64,000 nt of DNA, taken from assembly GCF_910591885.1 (NCBI RefSeq), contig NC_063272.1, forward strand, positions 10,614,364-10,678,363. The letters are read 5' to 3'. The stretch is from Bombus terrestris. Taxonomy: Eukaryota; Arthropoda; Insecta; Hymenoptera; Apidae. Position 1 is the first letter of the stretch, and each line of letters opens with the position of its first letter. The translations under genes and the position numbers were made by a program. This document shows positions 1-11,722 of this stretch, one piece after another. The notes under the pieces are model-generated. The model had not been told where the DNA came from, searched no databases, and saw only the letters and a list, made by a program, of their open reading frames with translations.

Positions 1-1925
1 ATCACTCAATGATGAAATGTCACCTACCAAGCACGATACGGCGTTGAGAAAGAAACTTTCTCATTTCCTGGATGTCTGTTTTTGAAATGATTGAACATGA
101 ATCGCTCGAGAAAGAAAGAATATTACTTTGTCGTATCTTTCTTTCGATACAATGAAAATGAATATTCATCAACTTGTAGTAATAATAAAATTGTGCTGCC
201 GTCGACGATAATTCTTCGGGAAGCACAGCAATGACTATTTCAATGTACCTAACTCAATAATCGGTAGGGGTAGAAACGCATTAAATTTTACGAAGCACGA
301 AACGTCGATTAGAGATGGTCGGAAGAAATGGGCGGGCAAAGTGAATGGAATAAAATTTTCATCGGACCGCCCTTGCAACTATGAAAATAGGCCTTCCGGT
401 CGTGTCTCTTTTTCTTTCCTCGGAATTTTCTCTTCGACGGGTGACACGAAAAAACTTCTTAAAACTTTCGTGTTCCGCCGCATCATGGGAGGCTACAGAC
501 TGGGCGGTCTGGAAAGTCAGAAGTTCGGGGCCACGAGGAAAAACAGAAACAGAAAAAGGACAACAGACAGCCGAGAGAGAAACAAGGATTATCAATCAGA
601 ATGACAGTGATATAGAAAAGAGCTAAGCCACATTAGTCTCCGCCCGGTGGATTCATTCGCGCTGCCAATCACGCCGCCACTTTGAAATCTCTGGGGAACC
701 CTAGCAACCGTATCTTTCGCAATTTTCATTCGAGGACGACGGAATCGAAAATATTGTCTCAGTGTACGTAACACGGGCCATCCTTGAACCGAATGTATAC
801 CAAAAATAGATAACTTTTCTTTGGTGGACACATAGTTTCGCAAACGCGTAGTTATTTTAATCCTTTACGTTAAAAATTATAACTTCCTTTTAAACAAGAT
901 TCATTCATATTACACGTATAGGAATATATTTCGAAATTATCAGTCTTTTAATTTTTCCAAATTATTTAGATAAGATCTTTGTTTCCAAATAACCGCCACT
1001 TTTAAAACACAATAATAATAAAATATTGTTCCTAATTATTTAATAGAAGATTACAATTTTCAATATTTGACTTAAACATAAATTTTCGTTATCCGTCGTT
1101 TAGTTTTCAGCAGCGAGTTCTGATGAATCATTATGTTAGGTATCATCTACAATTATATATGTATCATTATATATATATCATCGTACATGTGCATGCGATT
1201 AATTAAGTTGGTGAATATTCATAAATTCATAATAACAAATAACTGGGTGGCGCATTATAAATTGTAGGTTTAACGTTACAACGATACACGTACGCTACGA
1301 ACATAATGAGATATACAATCGTGGCTATTCCAACGTGATGTCAAATGATAAATAAGAATATTTACATTACGCTCGTAGGTTTGTTTTTGCAGACCATATT
1401 TGTACAAGGAATGACGTCAAATGAAATTAAACCATCTGCCGATATATCGTCGAAATATAACGTTCGCGTTATCGATCGGTGCAAGGCCGATGAAAAAGTC
1501 CAAACGAAGGTGGGCTAATTAATTGCCGGCGATATCGGCGGGTATATTTCACCAAATCAAATTCACATAAATATATCTACTACCAGAAAAATGATGAACT
1601 ACGAAGGAAACAATAAATTCGAGCAATTTTTTTACGCGTTTTATATATCGAGGATTCCTGTTAATTTTATAATTATACATATGATCTAAACTTCTATTTT
1701 AAATCTTTAAATTTGTATTACGATTTCACAGATTATTATAACACGAAATTTGTACGTTGTATATTTAACGTTTTAATAATTTTGTTTTTTTTACGAATAA
1801 CGAAAAGCGTTATCATTCATGCGCAAGAATGTATTATTGTTGTTGTAAATTCAATAACAAAAACGAAGGAACGCCAACATGATGGGGTTTTTAATTTAAT
1901 CAGCCATTGCAGAAATTCAGCGTTT
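1..1925. other. Non-coding stretch, mostly AT-rich
   Basis: The first 850 bases are of mixed composition and the rest is AT-rich with many homopolymer A/T runs. Open frames here are short and overlap on both strands. I see no convincing exon, RNA gene or repeat. This is read as intergenic or intronic DNA. Confidence 0.6.
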
Positions 1926-1927
1926 TA

Positions 1928-2034
1928 TACAAGGTGACCCAGATTCTGACGCCCAAGCATTGTTAGTATATTTAAATAAGGAAAAAATGTTATATAAACA
2001 TAGGTCGTTTAAAGCTTTATTAAAAAAGTAACGA
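1928..2034 (+). mobile_element. Decayed fragment of a TACAGGGTG-ended repeat, copy A
   Basis: It begins TACAAGGTGACCCAG and carries the block ATGTTATATAAACATAGG followed by GTTTAAAGCTTTATT. The minus-strand copy at 11612-11722 begins TACAGGGTGTCCCAG and has ATGTTGCATAAGTTTGAG and GTTAAAATTTTATT at the same spacing. That shared order shows one family with two diverged members in the window. Such TACAGGGTGTCCC ends recur in hymenopteran genomes (from memory, not searched). Only one end is visible, so the superfamily is not assigned. Confidence 0.5.
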
Positions 2035-2070
2035 CAAAAATATGAAATAAGATGGGAACAGTAGCGGACT

Positions 2071-2360
2071 CACGGTTATTGCGACATAATATAGGGATAC
2101 ATCAGCGATACTTACGTTTAGTCTGTCTATGCAAAGGTAACTAATTCTCCATCTCAAAATGTCCACCGTTCTGACAATAGAGAATCGACAATGACCGAAA
2201 ATAGAATTTATTACCCATCGAATTCATTTCTATTTCATTCCATTTCAGTGAATGCATCATTTTGAGATGGAGACATTTTGTGTTGAAAAATTCGTTACCT
2301 TTGCATGGAGCAAACGTAAATATCGCTGATGTGTTCTTACATTATATCGCAGTAATCGTG
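2071..2360. mobile_element. Fold-back MITE with long terminal inverted repeats
   Basis: The left arm (2071-2161) starts CACGGTTATTGCGACATAAT. The right arm (2258-2360), read as reverse complement, starts CACGATTACTGCGATATAAT. Both then share ACATCAGCGATA, TTACGTTT, ATGCAAAGGTAAC and CTCCATCTCAAAATG in the same order, with a few substitutions and a small insertion in the right arm. The loop between the arms is about 96 bases and has no coding potential, so the element is non-autonomous. I cannot recognise a clean target-site duplication, and the superfamily is left open. Confidence 0.8.
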
Positions 2361-3490
2361 TGCGTGTTGCATGTACGATAATATTTGATAGTTAATAAGT
2401 TCTTAATAACGAGGTATTTATAATGGTTCAATCACTAATTACGCTCAATTGTGTAAACTTGGAGCGAAATTTATCTTTGATGTCATCCAAAAAGGATTAT
2501 TGCATCCTCGTCGGGACAAATTCTACAAAATTGTGGTTCGTTTGGATTGCCGTTACATTTGATTGCTTGATCGCCTTCGTTGCTGTGTATTTGTGAATGT
2601 ATATTCTACGCAATATTCACGTTGAAATTGTTTTAACGAGCAATTACTTGTCAAATAACTAGGAACGATAGAATGTTATTAATTGCTTTCACAATAAAAT
2701 ATAAAATGATTATGTTTTTTTGTTTTTCATTTTTATAGTGAGTACATGTATAAGTACATATAGATATCGGGTGTCTCGAAAATCATATTATCTATTCATT
2801 TGTTTAAAAATGTTAGTGATAGGTTTATTCGCGTTTAAACATAATGTTTTAAGTTTGAAGCATCTAATGCACTTTTATTTCGACTTATATTCATCACATT
2901 CAATGGTGTTCCACCTATACACTTAAAAGATTACATATGTAGCTCAATTACATTGGACTGTAATGATTTTATTCTTTATAATTGCCATAGCCACAAACAA
3001 CAGAATATTATAACACGATTAAATCGATTTGTAAAATCCAACAAGCAGTAATAAAAGTGAAGTTTGTAAATTTCCTCATTTCTGAATTATAAGCCAGATT
3101 AAACAAATTTTCTTAAACCGATAGAAAGTCTTCAGGGATTAATGCAAACAATAATACCTAAATAAAAAATGTATATATATATAATACATAGTAAATCATA
3201 AGATATATTAGTGCTATATCTTCTAATAGGTAATTCAAATTTACGATCTTTTTATTTCATAGAAAAAAATGGCGATTTCAGCTTCTAATTGTTAATTTAT
3301 CATTAATCTTAATTGAATTTAAATATTACCACTGCAAAGTGGCCGGATGCTTATGAACAGTGATGTATTTACGGATTATCATGAGAATTTACTAAGCAAT
3401 GGGTACCTTAAAATAAAATTTAAATATTTAATCGCAGTTACTTTTCTCGTGTATTTAACTGAGCTCATACTCTGTAATTTGTATTTAAAA
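2361..3490. other. AT-rich spacer, nothing recognised
   Basis: This is AT-rich sequence with short frames only. A GGGTGTCTCGAAAAT stretch near 2769 resembles a decayed repeat end, but no partner end was found. Confidence 0.5.
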
Positions 3491-3549
3491 AGGAAGACAC
3501 TAAGAACTATAGGGAGTTATTTAGAAAGCAAAAACTTTCAAAGACTGTC

Positions 3550-3864
3550 ATGGGAACGTTCTCGTACAAGATACGAGGCAAGAAATCACTTCTGATCTTG
3601 CATCCGCAAAAGTTGTTTGATGAACTTCATTTTATAAAAGACACGGCTTTTAATGTTCCGCACGACATTCTCACAGCGAGATATTCGTCAGAGGTACAAA
3701 GTATCCGCACCGAAATAGTCTGTGAACTAAAAGCTATCGCAAAAGAGCGTCACTCGTGTCTACCAGGAGACATGTTCATCGGTGAACATCGTTTTCAGAA
3801 TACGCTGGCCGAGTTTCTTTGTGGGTCGCACTTTAGCAACGCACGAAAAGACAGACAGTGTTAA
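3550..3864 (+). CDS. Unrecognised coding-like open frame, about 104 codons
   Basis: I do not recognise this product. The frame starts at an ATG with G at -3 and G at +4, a favourable context, and runs 104 codons to TAA. The same frame stays open upstream to about 3483, so this could also be an internal exon with a 5' splice acceptor. The predicted protein is polar, with no signal peptide or membrane segment. It has an acidic/basic middle (SEVQSIRTEIVCELKAIAKERH) and three cysteines. Base composition is richer in G+C than the flanks, as expected for coding or conserved non-coding DNA. No neighbouring exon with clear splice sites was found. A chance open frame remains the most likely alternative. 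Confidence 0.15.
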   Translation: MGTFSYKIRGKKSLLILHPQKLFDELHFIKDTAFNVPHDILTARYSSEVQSIRTEIVCELKAIAKERHSCLPGDMFIGEHRFQNTLAEFLCGSHFSNARKDRQC

Positions 3865-3869
3865 TTTCT

Positions 3870-6490
3870 TTTTTTCTTCAACGGTGCAAACGCAAAAGCC
3901 TTTCTCTCTGTCTGTATTCCTTTTTCTATATTCGACGGTGTTCTATATTCAATCTTCTATATTTGCTCTTGTTTTCATTTTTCCTATTTTCTTACTAGTG
4001 TAATAGCGAAATCGTGTCTATGTGCATTGTTTATACTCACTTTTCCATCTGGACTGCATACTTTAATACCCGCGAGCGACACTATCAGGAGAACGGGCGT
4101 GGACCGATCACTATACTGAAAAGAAACAAACGTTTTCATATAGAGATTGAAAAATATTGCAATTGGATTGCACACTACATGCTCACTTATTAGTACACTG
4201 TATCTCATAACGATAGGACCGCTCAAAAACTTGCAACTTTTACATATCCTGTTACATATGTTTATTATCAACTTGGTAAGGAACGAATTTGCCATATTTG
4301 AAATCATATATTGCTCTATTATATTCGCTGGAAAAATTATTTTTCTCTTTCATAACTTTAGAACTTGCAAATGATCTTTTAGAACATAAAACGAAATTGT
4401 AACAATAGTTTTTATAAGTTTAACTGTTCGGTTTTATCGTGTTCTCTACAAGAATTGAATTTTAGGGTAATATAATCTAGTCTTATAATCATGAGACGCA
4501 ATGTATTAAATATTCTTTAAGAATTCATAAACATGTAAATTGAGAATTTATCACGTATTAGCATATGTAGAAACAGACATATTTTGTTATAAACTAAAAT
4601 AGTCGCTGTAATTATAAATTACATATAATGTCACTTATTCACTTTTCTTATCACTTAATTATTTTCGTTTTATTACTCTTACGCCATCGACGACGAAATT
4701 ATCTTAATTTTCTTGCATACTATAGTAATATTATTTATAATTATATTCTGTGGAAGACATTGGTTGGTATCTTTTAAATAATTTAAGATGATTTATTTCT
4801 AGCTTCGAGCTGGATGTCTTCTGCATTTTGTTGCGAAAAATAATTGATCATCATTCGTTATTATTTACTTATATATTTCCATTTATGGTTTATAGCGCGT
4901 CTATAATGAATTTCGGATCTTTTAATCGTTACTTACAACCAATTCCAATTTTCCTCTTATATTGGCTAGTATATTATTTGCAAGATGCTGGCAAGAAAAT
5001 TTCTTATTGTTAATCTTATAAAATTGAGACATTGCTTGTTTTACGAAAATGTCAATTTCTCGTTATCTCTAAGGAACACCTTACTGGAGGGAATTTATAT
5101 TATATATAAGTATTATAAGTTTGACCTTGTTTGGTATTGTTGGCAAGATTTATACAGAGTCTTGAAAAGTTACAGTTAAACTTCAAAAGCACCTGACACT
5201 TGTTAAAGAAGAATTTATAGAACTTGGGAACAAGCAAAATAGGCTCAATAAACAATAATAAAATATTGGAAAACATAAATCATATTTATATAGTACGTAG
5301 TTTTTCTTTTAGGCATTTTATGCAAAGAAACATCGACCTTATTTATTTCATACAACAAAATATTTAACTGATGCAAGATTGAAACTATACAGAAACGCCA
5401 TACAAATTCTATAAATACCTACATACAATGTAAATACCGTAAGAAATGTTTTAAAATTCGAAAGTCTTTTAAACTGGAAGAAAAAATTCGCTTTTACATT
5501 AGGAACATTACCTGATCGCTATCATGAGTTTGTGACCTGTGAGTTTAGCGAGACGACTACAAATTACACAGTAGGCAATTACACAAAGGTGATAAAAAGT
5601 TACTCCAGTTTACATTGCTAATTAAGAACAGGTTCTTCGGTTTCACTGAAAAATATTCAATCTGTTCGCAACAACGATGAAGGTTCGAACATCCTGTGTT
5701 GCCGGATCGGAGACAGCGGATGCCCCAGTAGCTGGAGGCTTTCGCTAATTTCGAAATTAGAAAGCTGGCAAAGCGAGTGGCACGATTGAAAATGGCACTG
5801 ACAACGAAAGAATGTTCCCTATTTCCCGTTGAAGACACGGCTCATTGTCTTAAAAATCCACTGAGATGGATAGACGTGGCTTCAGTAGGAAAGGGGGAAC
5901 GTCGGTATAATTACTGTAAAGCAAGGGGTGGTTTTCGATAAAGGACGCCAGTGCACTCTATTTATACGGGGTGACCTACGAAGTCTTTTTCTTCTTTCCT
6001 TTCTACTGTCACGACATTATCTACTGACGAATGAGAGAGCAGAGATCATTCCACATAGGGATAATGTAAAAAACCTTGCTTCGTGATGATTCCAGACGCA
6101 GCAATTATTACGTGTAACCCACTGGTTCTTTTAAATTTTAATATTACTTCCACTCCTTATTACGGTAACACGAGACTCAGTGAAAGGGGGATGAAATATT
6201 TAATTTTAAGATGTTTCTCTCTTGCGACATGTAAGTTTGTTATAGGATGTCTCGTACAACTAAAACAATCTGATGCTAACAAAGACATGACGCAAACATA
6301 AATTATAAATGTTATCGTGGATTATGATAGACCAATACGTACATTCCACGATATAAGAATGCAACATTTTATACGTAGTATTAATTGCTTAGATATATTG
6401 AATTATTACCGATGTTTATCATTCGTTTCATAAAATGTTCTTCAGAATGTTACTTGAGTTACTTACGTTTCACTGCTGTGAGTCTGTTGA
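3870..6490. other. AT-rich spacer
   Basis: Short hydrophobic frames (for example 4147-4374 and 4828-5013) are products of AT-rich composition, and none resembles a receptor or mitochondrial protein. The 5500-6060 part is more mixed in composition and contains the palindrome at 5745-5760. Confidence 0.5.
5738..5765. repeat. Short perfect palindrome with flanking stem
   Basis: CTAATTTCGAAATTAG at 5745-5760 is a perfect 16-base palindrome. GCTTT and AAAGC flank it at 5738-5742 and 5761-5765 and extend the pairing. It could be a protein dimer site or a cruciform; its function is unknown. Confidence 0.5.
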
Positions 6491-6709
6491 TATCTTTTCG
6501 TATTTCATTATGAATTTATCACATTGTCACTTTATGAAGAATTGGAAGAAGCAGGCAGTAGCAATATAAACGAATCGGCGGCTTACTCTTATTTGAGTAA
6601 TTCTGAAACCGCAACCATCTTGATATTTAGAAATTCAATCGAAAGATTAGACTCAAGAGGAAATGCTCGTATTTACGAACTATTCGTACGCCATGTTAAA
6701 AGCCTATAA
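6491..6709 (+). CDS. Unrecognised coding-like frame, possible terminal exon
   Basis: The frame is open from 6491 to a TAA at 6707-6709. There is no ATG near its beginning. A pyrimidine-rich stretch (about 6493-6510) followed by an AG near 6538-6540 could be a splice acceptor, making this a last exon of roughly 56 codons. The predicted peptide is acidic at its start (YEELEEAGSS) and polar after that, with no recognised motif. It converges with the minus-strand frame at 6825-7049. I infer only weak coding potential; a chance frame is as likely. Confidence 0.12.
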   Translation, partial: YLFVFHYEFITLSLYEELEEAGSSNINESAAYSYLSNSETATILIFRNSIERLDSRGNARIYELFVRHVKSL

Positions 6710-6824
6710 CGCATCTGCCGCTTCTGAAAGTATAGACACCAGAATCCAGCCGTTCGTATGCATGAACGTTTATTTTCTACAGTCATAAAATAATTTCCAA
6801 GCCTCTAACATCTGGCTTCGTCGA

Positions 6825-7049
6825 TCATGTATACGAAGTATAAATCGAAGATTTCTCAAAAATGCCTAATATGCAGTGTGTAATAACCATTTCATAAACC
6901 CCTACGGTTTTACCATTAATGGAAAAGCTGGCAACAAATTTTTCAGTAATAAACTGTTTAAACGTCGTCTGTAATATTTCATATATTCCCTTTTGACGTG
7001 CACTACGTATATCATCTTCTCCTAGATCACTTTCACATTTCTTTTTCAT
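6825..7049 (-). CDS. Unrecognised coding-like frame, 74 codons
   Basis: The frame starts at an ATG (7047-7049) with G at -3 and ends at TGA (6825-6827). The peptide begins with a lysine-rich MKKK followed by an acidic segment. A mixed hydrophobic stretch rich in F, I and V follows (ILQTTFKQFITEKFVASFSING). No signal peptide, membrane span or known motif is visible. Codon third positions are A/T-rich, like the background, so composition does not separate gene from chance. It lies tail to tail with the plus-strand frame at 6491-6709. It may be a short orphan protein, a decayed transposon piece or nothing. Confidence 0.15.
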   Translation of the reverse strand: MKKKCESDLGEDDIRSARQKGIYEILQTTFKQFITEKFVASFSINGKTVGVYEMVITHCILGIFEKSSIYTSYT

Positions 7050-7494
7050 ACCACAATATTTTTAAACATTTAGAATAAAAATGATTTAACTAAGCGGTGG
7101 TCAAACCTTCTACATTCTTCTCAACTCTTTCGTAAATCTTAAAAACTAATTTAACAAATTTCACATTTGAATTATTTCCATTGCGAATCAAAAACTAGAA
7201 ACGGATAATTCTATAAAGAATTAAATGTAAAATATCCACAAAAAGAGAGGTTTCGCTTACTTCCTTTTCTTAAGAAATAAACCGGTTGCCATATGGATTA
7301 ACCCTAACTCGGATCCAGTGACCTAGAATTTCGTCCATGTTCTCCCCGCAATTCTGAATGACCGCGCGAACCGAGGCATATCAAAGCGTGCCGCTGATGC
7401 CAGGCACCCTGATACGCCATGCAAACGAAGATATCACGCGACGTTTATTCCAGGACACCCGTTGGTTCGGCTACCTTTGTTCGGCGGGGGTGAT

Positions 7495-7672
7495 TAAAAA
7501 GTTGCTGAGTGAGTCGCGCTGACAGGAGGACGCGGAGCGAGACAGATACAGAGAAGCGGTGAAAGTAACGGACAGAGAAAAAAGAGAAAGGATGGAAGGA
7601 AGCAGGCGTGCGAGAGAATGAGTAGCAACGGAGCTGTGGAAAAAGGAGGGAAAATGCGAAAAACCAAGTTGC

Positions 7673-7703
<31 letters not shown>

Positions 7704-7905
7704 TAGGATGAGGAAAGACGCGAAAGGAGAAAGATACAGAAAATAGGAAAAGAGACAGAAGTTGAGACAGCCAGCGCAGGAGACAAATCAAAAGGATAAA
7801 GATGCGAAAACGTTTGAGGAAAAGGGACGGATAAAAGGGTGACATAGGGACGGGGATGGACGAAAGGGTAAAAAGCGCGGGATAACTCCTACTCGGTGTG
7901 TACAA
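7495..7905 (+). repeat. Strand-biased polypurine tract with (GA)n microsatellite
   Basis: For about 400 bases the plus strand is almost all A and G, broken mainly by isolated C and T. It includes a pure GA run at 7677-7698. The two long minus-strand frames here are open only because the complement is pyrimidine-rich (Ser/Leu/Phe repeats). Purine tracts of this kind can bind GAGA-factor-type proteins or adopt triplex/H-DNA structures; both are inference. Confidence 0.7.
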
Positions 7906-7949
7906 CCATTAAGCACATCGGGTACAACTCCGAATGGGCTCTTGGCGTG

Positions 7950-8110
7950 ATCACCTAACATTTTCTTCCTGTTTCAATCTCTCTGTGTCTCCCTGTTACG
8001 CCAGCCACCCACCGTGCACAACACGGTTACCCTTTTTTTTTCTTTTATTTTTGTATTCCTTTACTTGCCGCTTCTTCTCCTCTTCCTTTCTTGGAAATGC
8101 CCCTGCATCT
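7950..8110 (+). other. Pyrimidine-rich stretch following the purine tract
   Basis: The plus strand switches from purine to C/T dominance after about 7930, with runs of T and TTCTTCTCCTCTTCC. Together with the preceding tract this is a sharp strand-skew switch point. Confidence 0.6.
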
Positions 8111-8199
8111 GTCATTGCTCACCCGACTCCGCATAAATTGACACTCATCCGATTTACCTGGACCATTGTCGTTTATTTCACTTATTGTGCGCCGATCTT

Positions 8200-11100
8200 T
8201 TAAACTACGTTTCTTTCGTTTCGATAGCAGCCTGTCGATTTAAATGTACGTTAATGATGGAAATATTACGTCTGGAAATTATAATATCAGTTTAGTTTGC
8301 ATTAAAATATGTAACGTTTAATTTTGTTGTGTAGTCAGCTGCAAATTTGTAACACATATGTTTTATGTATAAAGGATCCTTTGTGTAAGACATTTTTAGA
8401 AATATAACAACAATTTGAAGAAGTTCGTTGGCTATTATTTATCATCCTACCTTCTCCTTCTCATAATTTATGTCTCTTAGGATTTCAAGTATAATAAAAA
8501 TAAATTTCCCTCGATAATGCTGGCGATGATTATTTTTATTTGATAAATCTTGAATCTATTGCGTGCATTGTAATAATTTTATTTGTTTTATAGAAAAATG
8601 CATACTGTACAATTTTATTAAACTGTGCGGATGTAGTCTTAAAAATCTTATTTTTAATAAAAAGAATCTGTTTATTAATATGTACTGTACAGTATAAAAA
8701 TTGTAACAGAGAATATATAATAAAAAATACATAATCGCTTTATTTATTCCAATTGCTATTTATAGATATTTAGAAAGAAAATACATCCACCGTTTCTTGT
8801 ATGATATTAAAACTTGTTATTTGTTTAACTGCTATCTTTCCTCCTATTATTATTTCTTTTTCTCTATTTTTTTTCTTTTTTTGTTAGATGATAAAATACC
8901 TCATTAATTTCATTGAAACTATATTTTTTCATATTTCCAGTTGTTCTCAATTTCTATTTGTCAACTTGATTTACGTCATTTATTTTCGGAATCGCCTATA
9001 CAGGAAATGATTGCACGTGTTCAGATTCGAGGACACGGAAGCATACCTGAACTAGCCTCTTGAACGAGACGGAATTGGGAATTAATTGGTTTGTCGTCTG
9101 CAGATCTGCTCTTTCTCGTTTTGCAGTAAGGCTCAGATCTTTCAAGTACATAGAGAAATTAGCTTTCTACGATAATGCCAGATTAGGAACAGTAACATTA
9201 TGAAAAATGTTCGATAAATTTTCAGGTTTCAAAATTAATTCATCAGCATATTTTAAAGGAGACAATGCAATGTAAATTGTTAAATATCGAAACAGGTGCT
9301 TTCACATAACATAGAATATATAGCTGACTATACTATAATGTATTAAAAAGAAACTAATGCTTAACAAAATTCTTCGATTTGTAAATTAACTCCTTATAAT
9401 ATCGTGTGGCAATTAATTTGTGATCTAATTTCTCATAAGGCTCAACAAACGTAAATTATATTTGCAAGAAAGTTTAGTTTCGATTTTTTAAACCAAAGAT
9501 CTCTAAGTATAAATCATATAAAACGTCAAAATATTTTACGTCAAATACTTTGTTACAACAGTGACTAGCTATAACGATCATCTAAATAACTACTACATAC
9601 ATAATCATTTTTAAAAGTTCATTAAATTGAGATCATAATAAAATTCAGACGAAATAGATATAAATGTACGAATTAACGCGACCTTGATTTTTGAAATATT
9701 CAGTTGCAACCCTCTAACATGGACACGACCTCTTAAATCCATTTATCCTCTGACAAACTACATTGTTCCTATATTGGCATCTGAACCATTGAACAATGCT
9801 CGGTTGTACTAGAGATAATGTCGCCCATCAAATCTGTCACGAGTAATAAAGGGAATGGTTATGACGAGCGCGATTATCAGTGACTCATGACGCGACGTGA
9901 CTCAAAGTATCGACAGACACTGGGGGTAATAGAAGAGGGTTTCCTTTAGGTTGCATCACGGAGAATCGTTTCTTGTCTTACCGCGGCGACTGTTCACGAA
10001 TTTATGAATTTATCAGCCGGGGGATCGTTTCTGCAAATGCGATCCACGTATCATATGGGGTGCATATCAAGTACCATCCCCTCATGATCGCGAGACTGGA
10101 GCAAGGAGAGCACTCGAGGCTTCCGAGCATGAAAAACGAAGGGTGAATATGCCTGATGAGAACGAGAGTACCGATTTGAACTCTTATGCTTCTTTTGCGT
10201 TCGTCAGGTTTTTTTAGAACCATTAACAGGTTTCTGAGAGCGAGCTGCGCGAGTAGCAATTATTAGCAGCATTATATCTTGCCGCGAGTTCTTCATGCGC
10301 ATTTTTTAACGAACGGCGCCGGTGAAGCTATTAATTAACCAAATAACCTGTAATAGTCTGACAATTTCAATTTTTGTTCATATAATATTTCGATGATAAG
10401 CAACATGTACTAGGATAATAATCCAATTTAAGCAGTTTTGCGCAGTTTTTAATTCTCTGAAATATCTTATATAATAACCCTTTTTTTATTTAATCACAGT
10501 AAATTTTATCTTGTAGGTAAAGTTACTTAATTACAAATTTTATTCGTTAAAAATTTGAGAGATATCACGAATACGATAAAGAAATTGCACTTTTATAACA
10601 ACCATATTAATTCAAACACTCTTCAACAATTATTCTTAATGATCTACTAAACATATATAATTTTAATGCATTGAAGCATTTTTTTAAAAATTCAATATTC
10701 AAATAGTGGAGCTGCGTTTGTAATACGAACAATGTAATGGTAAAACAAGGAATCTTTTTATTTGTAGCACGATGAATTCATCGTAGGTGAAAAGAGATTT
10801 TCTGAACGAGAACTGTCGCTTTTCCATCTTGGAAGGTGTATAAACGTTTCATCGTACGATGATAACGGAAAATGCGCCGTGAAACTGAACGACGCTCGTC
10901 TTATTACGTGAGCTGAACCTATACCAATTCTTTTCCTTAAAGCGTCTGCCTTCATTTTTATATCTACTCTTTTATTCGCAGTCGTCGTCGACTATTTTAT
11001 ATCTACATCGAACAGGCGACATATTCAAGCGTGTATGGGTCCCCACTGACGTTATATTGCGACGTATAAATTTATTGTACAAAACTTTACTGTTCCGTAA

Positions 11101-11610
11101 AATCATTATTTTCATTTCCTTTAACATATCTTATTCTTTGTATTTCAATATCACATAACAGACTATTATACTATCGATGCAAGTTTATTTCTATTTGTTT
11201 GAATGATATATATCTTTAACTAAGTTGTTAATCGAACTCGTTGGATATTTTTAGTACATGCTGTGAAATTCCTAATCTTCTAGACAAAAAGCTCAACATT
11301 TCAGATTTAATAATTTAATACCGGTTAAATGAAATTTTTATTCGAAAAAGAATTTACTTTTTTTAACCAAACGTCAACATTCGTCAACTCCTTTTTATAA
11401 TAAAATTATTCTTTGAAATACAAGACAGATATATTTGTATATTGTTTATGAAGGCTAGAACTTTTTTATTTAACATCAGTTTTATAGACATATACACATA
11501 TTTTTATGTTCTTTTTGTTTCTTAAAATTATCCATGTATATATAGAATTCAATAGAGCGAAATAGCAGAGCAAAATGTTGCTCTCTTCGTATGTATTTCG
11601 TATTTTGAAT
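8200..11610. other. AT-rich spacer with a mixed-composition patch
   Basis: Mostly AT-rich with no convincing exon. About 9680-10340 is more mixed and CpG-containing, and may be a conserved regulatory block. The minus-strand frame 10002-10259 inside it lacks an ATG start and is not called. Confidence 0.5.
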
Positions 11611-11611
11611 A

Positions 11612-11722
11612 ATTACCAATAAAATTTTAACTGGCTCAAACTTATGCAACATATTTTGTCTGATTATATCCATAGAATATATTGTCTAAAATTTGGTTGT
11701 TAAACCCTGGGACACCCTGTAT
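11612..11722 (-). mobile_element. Fragment of a TACAGGGTG-ended repeat, copy B
   Basis: On the minus strand it begins TACAGGGTGTCCCAGGG at 11722 and continues through TTCTATGGATATAATCAGAC and ATGTTGCATAAGTTTGAG to GTTAAAATTTTATTGG. This is the same family as 1928-2034 on the opposite strand. The repeat may continue to about 11480, because the minus frame stays open to there, but copy A gives no support beyond about 110 bases. The opposite terminus is not seen, so the copy is probably truncated. Confidence 0.55.

Noticed and set aside
4147..5013. Hydrophobic plus frames as chemoreceptor or mitochondrial-derived fragments
   Set aside because: No conserved receptor or mitochondrial motif; Ile/Leu/Phe-rich translation is expected from AT-rich DNA.
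5680..5694. GGTTCGAACATCC resembling a tRNA B box
   Set aside because: No A box, acceptor stem or cloverleaf pairing upstream; no other tRNA-like signal was seen in the window.
7445..7905. Minus-strand frames of 113 and 144 codons
   Set aside because: They are Ser/Leu/Phe-rich translations of the complement of a polypurine tract with a GA microsatellite.
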